Assembly (NCBI RefSeq): GCF_019795295.1
Contig: NZ_JAIMCG010000016.1
Location: 56,195-120,194 of the forward strand
DNA length: 64,000 nt
DNA from: Cupriavidus sp. AU9028
GTDB lineage: Bacteria; Pseudomonadota; Gammaproteobacteria; Burkholderiales; Burkholderiaceae
Direction: 5' to 3'
Below the pieces are notes generated by a model, which saw only the letters and a list, made by a program, of their open reading frames with translations, did not search any database and was not told the origin of the DNA. Within the stretch, counting starts at the first letter, position 1. Every line of letters starts with the position of its first letter. This document shows positions 58,965 through 64,000 of this stretch, piece after piece. A program made the position numbers and the translations under genes.

Positions 58965-60263
58965 CTATTGTGAGCGACGCAACTTCGACCATTTAACGAA
59001 ATGCGCCTCAATCGCAACGAGTTCGGCAAGCAACTTGTCCCGTGGCTTGCACACTTTGTAGCCGCGGGTCAATGTCTCGCGAATCTCCCGGACGGTCGCG
59101 AGCTGCTGTGCCGGCTCTAGAATCGGCGATGCCGATCCGCCGTAGTACGCCGCGTGGAACTGATCTGCGCTCATTTCATCGCCCGGGTATTCCCGTTGAA
59201 TCCAATCGTCCAGTAGCGACCGGATTTTTCCCAGACGGTGGGCCGCCGGCCACGCCAGACCGGAGACAGCGAGCGCGCGGAAAAGTGACCCTACTGCAAG
59301 GTGCAACTCCAAAGCCATCCGATGCGCGGGCCGCCATAGCGAAGGGGCCCCGCCTACCCTAGCCCCGTAGGGCAACGAACCGCCGCGCTCCACGCCAAAG
59401 GGGGCCGGCATCGGGCGTGCGCGACGGGACTTGCCACACGCCTTGCGTGCGGGACTCGCGAACTGGGTGAAATAGCCCTCCGACATCCAGCGCCAGTTGC
59501 TCGCATCGTCCGATACAGGCAAGCCCATCAACTCTGCCTCAATCGAGGCCATGTGTCGCTGGTCCGGGCCAAAAAGAAACGGAATCGCATTGTTCGGACT
59601 GTAAAGTCCATTCCATGACGGGCGCACCATGGTGAGGCCTTGCTGCGAGGCCCACTCCGCTCGTATTGCGAGCTCGGGTTTCATGTACGGTTCATCCATG
59701 AACACCCAGCCGGCGCTGCCATCCACGTCGTTTTTGACCCACAGCGATGCGTGGTCCCGGCCGGGCAACCCTTTCACTTTTCGCTCTATTAGCTGGTGTT
59801 GGCGCTGGGTCGTTGCGGGGGTCAACCCGGTGGCCGCCATGAACTGAAGGCTTCGCGCTGCATGGCGAAGTTCGGTCTTGGCGTCCTCGATGCTGTTGAC
59901 GTCCAGTCGCCGCTCCAGATGATCCGCGGAGTCCATGCGGAAGGGGGCAAGATGTCTCGCATGATCGAGCTGATGCCGAGAAACGATTTGGTTGAGCGTT
60001 TTCGCCATTGAGATGGCGAGCGTTTCGCGGCCCGCTTTTCGGATTCCACCGCTTTCACCCACCCAATAGCAGGTCAGGTAGATCGTTGCTTCGGGTGCCG
60101 TCCTGGCGAGTACGGCCTGCGCATGCCGAATGTTCTCGTATCCCGCCTCGTGAGCGGCGAAATCGAGAGCTTGGTGATGGGGAACCGATCGGTCGCGCTT
60201 TATAACTCTAGCGCGGCGCTTGATGCCGTCGAGAGTGGACGGCGGGGTATAGAGGCTGGTCAT
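58965..60263 (-). CDS. DUF5623 family protein
   Basis: 432 aa. MTSLYTPPSTLDGIKRRARV, then HHQALDFAAHEAGYENIRHA (a short helical motif common to several plasmid proteins) and WVGESGGIRKAGRETLAISM are typical of DUF5623. The rest includes a basic insertion (GKSRRARPMPAPFG). Function unknown, probably an accessory gene of the defence region. Confidence 0.7.
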   Translation of the reverse strand: MTSLYTPPSTLDGIKRRARVIKRDRSVPHHQALDFAAHEAGYENIRHAQAVLARTAPEATIYLTCYWVGESGGIRKAGRETLAISMAKTLNQIVSRHQLDHARHLAPFRMDSADHLERRLDVNSIEDAKTELRHAARSLQFMAATGLTPATTQRQHQLIERKVKGLPGRDHASLWVKNDVDGSAGWVFMDEPYMKPELAIRAEWASQQGLTMVRPSWNGLYSPNNAIPFLFGPDQRHMASIEAELMGLPVSDDASNWRWMSEGYFTQFASPARKACGKSRRARPMPAPFGVERGGSLPYGARVGGAPSLWRPAHRMALELHLAVGSLFRALAVSGLAWPAAHRLGKIRSLLDDWIQREYPGDEMSADQFHAAYYGGSASPILEPAQQLATVREIRETLTRGYKVCKPRDKLLAELVAIEAHFVKWSKLRRSQ

Positions 60264-60554
60264 GACGATTCTCCGGCCCTTGCTGAAGCGTTACCCGTCG
60301 ACCGCCACGTGGGCCTAAGATTTGCCACGTCCAGAGAAAAATCATGTAGACAGTGCCGTTTCCAGCTTCGCAATGACGGGTAGCGTGCGCCTGCAGACGC
60401 AGGCGCCACTATACCACGCCAAGCCCTTCAGTGCATCTCGATCCACCCGACGTTTGGGTGGGCACATCACGACGCGAGCGCGACGTAGCGAACCGGAAGG
60501 TCCAGCTGCTCGTGGCTCGCCATTCCAGGTCCGGAGACACGGGACGAAGTCCAA

Positions 60555-63500
60555 CTACCCGGCGGAGTCTGGCTTCGACCTGCTGTTCGCAAGCTTCTCC
60601 TCAAGTGCTCGGCCCAGTGGACCCGCGCATTGCACCAGGACGTCGACAATTCGGGTAACCTCCGCGCTCTCAATCACTGGGAGCGGGACATCACCGCCAA
60701 ACACGGCTTTGTCCATCCACTCGCACGCCCGCCGTGCGACACCGCTATCGATCCAGAACCTCGCGTTCGCATCCCACGCACGCCACCATGCCGCTACCGC
60801 GCGATCCACAACGCTCAGTTGATCGGCATGCGGCCTTACGCTGACCAGTTCCAGCATTGCGACTGCGACAAACGAGGATGTCGCTGCTTCTTCAACCAGT
60901 CGGATCAGCAAGGGCAGAACGAGGGACGCGCGTGCGGCTTCGGGGGGTGAAACATAGCAACTAGGCCCTATTAGCAGATCGCGGTACCCCATGAACATTG
61001 CGGCTACCGCTGGGCCCAGGTGAAGCTCCATCCCCTCGGACGGCTGTGCCGTCAAGCGGCGCCACTGACGAGTCGTCGCCATCTGCTGGGCAAGCGATTC
61101 CCTGATCGAGATCGCGACAGTATCTGACACCGACCCTCCATCGCACCAGAGCTTGTCCATCGCATGCAGCACGATTGCCGTTGCGTCGAGAAACCGCTCG
61201 TCAGGCAGTTGGCCAAGCGGGTGCAGGACATACTCGTGGACGCCAGCCATCCCCGTTGGAACGCCGGCCAGCACCGCCACCGCGAAATAGGCATCGTTCC
61301 ATTCGAATGCCAGTTCGCCCGGCTCCTCTTCGGACCCGCATCCGACGCCATTCGCGCCTGCCGTCCATGGCCAGCAGTGCCGCACCAGATCGCGAAGCGC
61401 GTCTGGATCGTCCGCATGCCAATAGTCCGCCGCAAGCTTTAGCCATTCAGCACCGGTGTTAGCATCCAGCGCGAACTCGCGGGGAGGCGGAATTGCACGG
61501 TCACGCTCGTGCCCGGCTTCTTTCAGCCGAATGTACTCAATCTTCTTGGCTGGGATAGGATCCGGCAGTGCCGGCCAGTCAGGCTCCGGACCGCCGCCAA
61601 CCGTGAGCCACTCAAACTCGGCCGTGACCGCTTTTTGGAGCCGGGCATGGTCCGCCTGCTTGCGCTGCATTTCTAGCGCTTCTTGGCGTGCGGCGAAGTC
61701 AGCACGACTGATATAGCTGCCCTCATCGTGCTGACGCACAGCGTAGATCGCAGAGACGAAGCCAAGACGAATCAACGACCGTTGGAGCATCGGTGGCAAT
61801 GAGAAGCCGCGCGACTTCTCCAGCCGCAGGACCGCGGCCATTCCAGTATCACGTCTGGCAGCGAGCTGCAGGAGTGTCTTCAGATCCGCCGGATCACCAT
61901 TGTTCCCATACGCAGCGAGTAGGCCTACCGCGGCAATTGCCGCCGCGTTGTATGGCAACTGCTGTACGTGAGCGCGGTCGTCGGGCTTGCGATCCGCCGA
62001 CTCCAAGAGCAACTCGTGCGCCCACTGGCCGCTCTGTGCTTTGCGCTCGTCGGTTCCATCGCGGAGAATTAGCGCGGCGACGATGAGCTTTGTGCGATCG
62101 GTCCAGTCCTGCTCGTCCTTGTCAGGCTCATCGTTGGATGTCACCGGATTGTCGGACGCCCAGCGGACCCCTTGGTCTAACAGCAATGCCGGACATGGCG
62201 GTTCGGTGAGGGCGCGCATCAATCTCGTACGAATAAGCGTGTCTTCAAGCTCCAGCTCTGACCGCTGCTGGTAAGCGGCCGATAGGGCCGCTTCCTGTGC
62301 GGGTGGCACGTATTCGACGAACTGTCCGCCATTCTCACCGATGCCTCCGAACTTGTAGTTGGAGCGATCAAGCCGATTCAGGGCGCTCATCGCGGCAAAC
62401 CTCGGGTCAGCCAGCCCCCGACTTTCGCCATCCGGCTCGCCAAGCTTTTCAGACTCGGCACGCAGCGCTTGCTGCATCGCCACGCGAACCGTTTCTGGCC
62501 CATGCCAGCCGTACTCAACCAGCACATCGTCGAGCGCGTGCCGGCGCGACTGTCGACGCCGAAGGCTGTCCAGCTGGACGGTCCCAGCAGGCTCCTGCCG
62601 TACCCAATTTGTAAGGCCATCGCCAAGGTTCACGGTGTCCCGGGCGAACCGATCTTTGTCTATCGCCAGAAGTTGCGCCGATGCGGCCAACGGCCACAAG
62701 ACTTCGCGTGACGTGGGCCAGTGGGACAGCAGAACATCCACTGCGACGAGCAGGTAGGCGGCCGGCGATCCCTCGGAACCCAGGACATCATCAATGACAC
62801 TCTGCACGGACTCCCCGCGCTCGAGACGCAGGTGTGCCCACCCTTCTAATGCCATCAGCGCAGACGCAATGATGTTACTGTCACCTGCCGTCGAGCGCGA
62901 CCACATGTAGGTCGCGCGCCAAGGAAACGACCGGGGCCCACTAGGAAAGGGAACTTCAATTCGGTTCTCACCCGGATCACCGTCCCCATATCGCCACCGC
63001 ACGGCGTGGGCGACCACACCGCGCACTAGCCGTAGCCCCTCATTTTTGTTCGCCTCCAAAAGCGTCAGAAAGGGCGGGCGGGCCGGAGATGGCGGGAAAA
63101 ACTCGTGATCCCATCTTGGAAATTCCTCCCCCCTATTGGATCGCCGGCCATCGCGTTCGTCCTCTTCTCCGGTCAGTGCTGACAGGAAGAGGTCGGCCAG
63201 CGCCTTCGGGGCGGCGTACGCTGCTGTGCCGACAAATGACAGCAGCTGGCGAAAAATGACGTGTCGATATGGATGCTCGAAGAGGCCGCGCAGGTAGGCC
63301 TCTGTGAGTGAGGGACAGAGCCGACACCACAACAGAAAGGCGTTTCGTAGCTCGTTCTCCTGTGCCGTCGTCATGGTCAACCCTTGCGCTTGCTGGGCGA
63401 CCTTCCATGCTTGGAAGCCCGATGTCTTGGGATGGTTCTTTCCTTCCGCCTCCACCAGCCACGCATACAAGCGCGCGACGAGCCGCGGGGACAACCGATC

Positions 63501-64000
63501 TTGTCCGGCAAAAAAGGTGCTCCAGCGATGATAGAGGTCGACCATCTGTGGCACTGCAGCCGGCGGGAGACGGTCATCGGCAGTAAGCGACCATTCGATC
63601 AGGTTGAGCCAAGCGGGGCCGCGCGGTGCGACGAAGTCAGCGGGCAGCTTGCTAGTGTCAACACCAGCGGCCGACCACAATGGCGCCGCCGACTGAGAGT
63701 CCACCGTGATGGCGGTGCGAACTAGTTCGACAAGCAGGGTCGCGTCGTCCGCTGCGAGGACCGGCAAGCATCGATCTAATGCTTCCCGAGCCCGCTCTGA
63801 GCGGACCAAAGCGCCTAGTACAGCACGCCGCCATGAGCCGTGCCCGCCCGGCTGGCTTACGCGGTCCAACCATGCGAGCCATGCGTGCGCGTCGCTCTCG
63901 CGCTCGGCTGACAACGTTGCAGCAAGTTCGACACCGCGGACATAGTGCACCGGTGCCGGCCGTTCCAACGGCAAGGCCGACACGTGCTCCGGCGCTTCGT
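60555..64000 (-). CDS. Very large unknown protein, incomplete at the window edge
   Basis: At least 1148 residues; the frame has no stop before the window end, so the N-terminus lies outside. The visible part is helical and repeat-like (HEAT/TPR-like feel) without a catalytic motif I recognise. Large helical proteins beside HEPN and H-NS genes are frequent in anti-phage loci, so a defence effector or sensor is a reasonable but unproven guess. Confidence 0.6.
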   Translation of the reverse strand, partial: EAPEHVSALPLERPAPVHYVRGVELAATLSAERESDAHAWLAWLDRVSQPGGHGSWRRAVLGALVRSERAREALDRCLPVLAADDATLLVELVRTAITVDSQSAAPLWSAAGVDTSKLPADFVAPRGPAWLNLIEWSLTADDRLPPAAVPQMVDLYHRWSTFFAGQDRLSPRLVARLYAWLVEAEGKNHPKTSGFQAWKVAQQAQGLTMTTAQENELRNAFLLWCRLCPSLTEAYLRGLFEHPYRHVIFRQLLSFVGTAAYAAPKALADLFLSALTGEEDERDGRRSNRGEEFPRWDHEFFPPSPARPPFLTLLEANKNEGLRLVRGVVAHAVRWRYGDGDPGENRIEVPFPSGPRSFPWRATYMWSRSTAGDSNIIASALMALEGWAHLRLERGESVQSVIDDVLGSEGSPAAYLLVAVDVLLSHWPTSREVLWPLAASAQLLAIDKDRFARDTVNLGDGLTNWVRQEPAGTVQLDSLRRRQSRRHALDDVLVEYGWHGPETVRVAMQQALRAESEKLGEPDGESRGLADPRFAAMSALNRLDRSNYKFGGIGENGGQFVEYVPPAQEAALSAAYQQRSELELEDTLIRTRLMRALTEPPCPALLLDQGVRWASDNPVTSNDEPDKDEQDWTDRTKLIVAALILRDGTDERKAQSGQWAHELLLESADRKPDDRAHVQQLPYNAAAIAAVGLLAAYGNNGDPADLKTLLQLAARRDTGMAAVLRLEKSRGFSLPPMLQRSLIRLGFVSAIYAVRQHDEGSYISRADFAARQEALEMQRKQADHARLQKAVTAEFEWLTVGGGPEPDWPALPDPIPAKKIEYIRLKEAGHERDRAIPPPREFALDANTGAEWLKLAADYWHADDPDALRDLVRHCWPWTAGANGVGCGSEEEPGELAFEWNDAYFAVAVLAGVPTGMAGVHEYVLHPLGQLPDERFLDATAIVLHAMDKLWCDGGSVSDTVAISIRESLAQQMATTRQWRRLTAQPSEGMELHLGPAVAAMFMGYRDLLIGPSCYVSPPEAARASLVLPLLIRLVEEAATSSFVAVAMLELVSVRPHADQLSVVDRAVAAWWRAWDANARFWIDSGVARRACEWMDKAVFGGDVPLPVIESAEVTRIVDVLVQCAGPLGRALEEKLANSRSKPDSAG

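Noticed and set aside
58616-58996. 126-codon plus-strand frame covering the small RNA
   Set aside because: Crosses the terminator and has no start signal; the RNA interpretation explains the promoter and stems better.
1-64000. rRNA, tRNA or complete insertion sequences
   Set aside because: None was recognised; the only IS material is the truncated ISNCY end near 45 kb.

Overview
The window is a high-GC segment of a large mobile element, a plasmid or integrative element, from a proteobacterium, most likely a member of the Burkholderiales. That placement is inferred from the codon use, the short H-NS-type protein and the imuA-imuB-dnaE2 mutasome; there are no rRNA, tRNA or housekeeping genes to fix it. 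The backbone is recognisable from a complete PRTRC cassette (ParB-related, ThiF-related): ParB, E, C, F, B, A and ThiF at 18130-23954, with the actin-like protein D on the other strand at 5031-6032 and a possible ParR-like partner behind it.

Layout. 1-4333: small membrane and unknown proteins, ssb and a zinc-ribbon/Toprim primase-like protein. 4395-6032 (minus): partition-like pair and a tiny membrane protein. 7060-8208: an intact tyrosine recombinase fused to a Fis-like helix-turn-helix. 8484-13758: UPF0489 protein, secreted nuclease, Lar-like zinc ribbon and a DUF1173-type operon. 13917-15826: unknown genes and a DNA methylase-like protein without an NPPY motif. 16036-17821 (minus): two exported proteins. 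18130-32600: PRTRC cassette, many unknown backbone genes, and a MoxR-type ATPase / unknown / VWA-metallopeptidase module. 32681-34298 (minus): bactofilin operon. 35093-40885: RDF-like protein and an SbcD/SbcC-like pair. 41098-46880: accessory DarT-like protein, degenerate tyrosine recombinase with a DUF6884-like partner, IS remnant and a nuclease-like protein. 47127-57563: DNA repair block (DUF2188, LigD, ImuA, ImuB, DnaE2 behind a LexA box, H-NS, HMCES/YedK). 57609-64000: likely defence region (HEPN/Abi-like, DUF5623, and a very large protein running off the window), with a promoter-to-terminator small RNA candidate at about 58730-58820.

The most unusual signal is not a protein. Eleven copies of a small hairpin box lie on the plus strand between 333 and 37977, mostly 20-140 bases before start codons of backbone genes. 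The box is a 4-5 bp stem starting with GC, a 3-4 base loop, then ATCGA(CC), and the stem bases covary between copies. Downstream of the box, and also in front of several genes without it, comes a GC-rich hairpin and then a hairpin whose 3' arm holds the Shine-Dalgarno sequence. In many leaders the loop or 5' arm of the first hairpin repeats the Shine-Dalgarno-side sequence, so the anti-Shine-Dalgarno arm has two mutually exclusive partners. This looks like an element-wide family of RNA switches controlling translation. The leaders also help choose start codons, for example a TTG at 14588 and a 21-codon leader peptide at 14883 coupled to the methylase-like gene.

The PRTRC genes themselves carry ubiquitin-system-like parts: a ThiF/E1-like enzyme, a JAMM peptidase, an E2-like protein with a candidate catalytic cysteine and a small ubiquitin-like protein. 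Function statements rest on motifs read by eye; no database search was possible.
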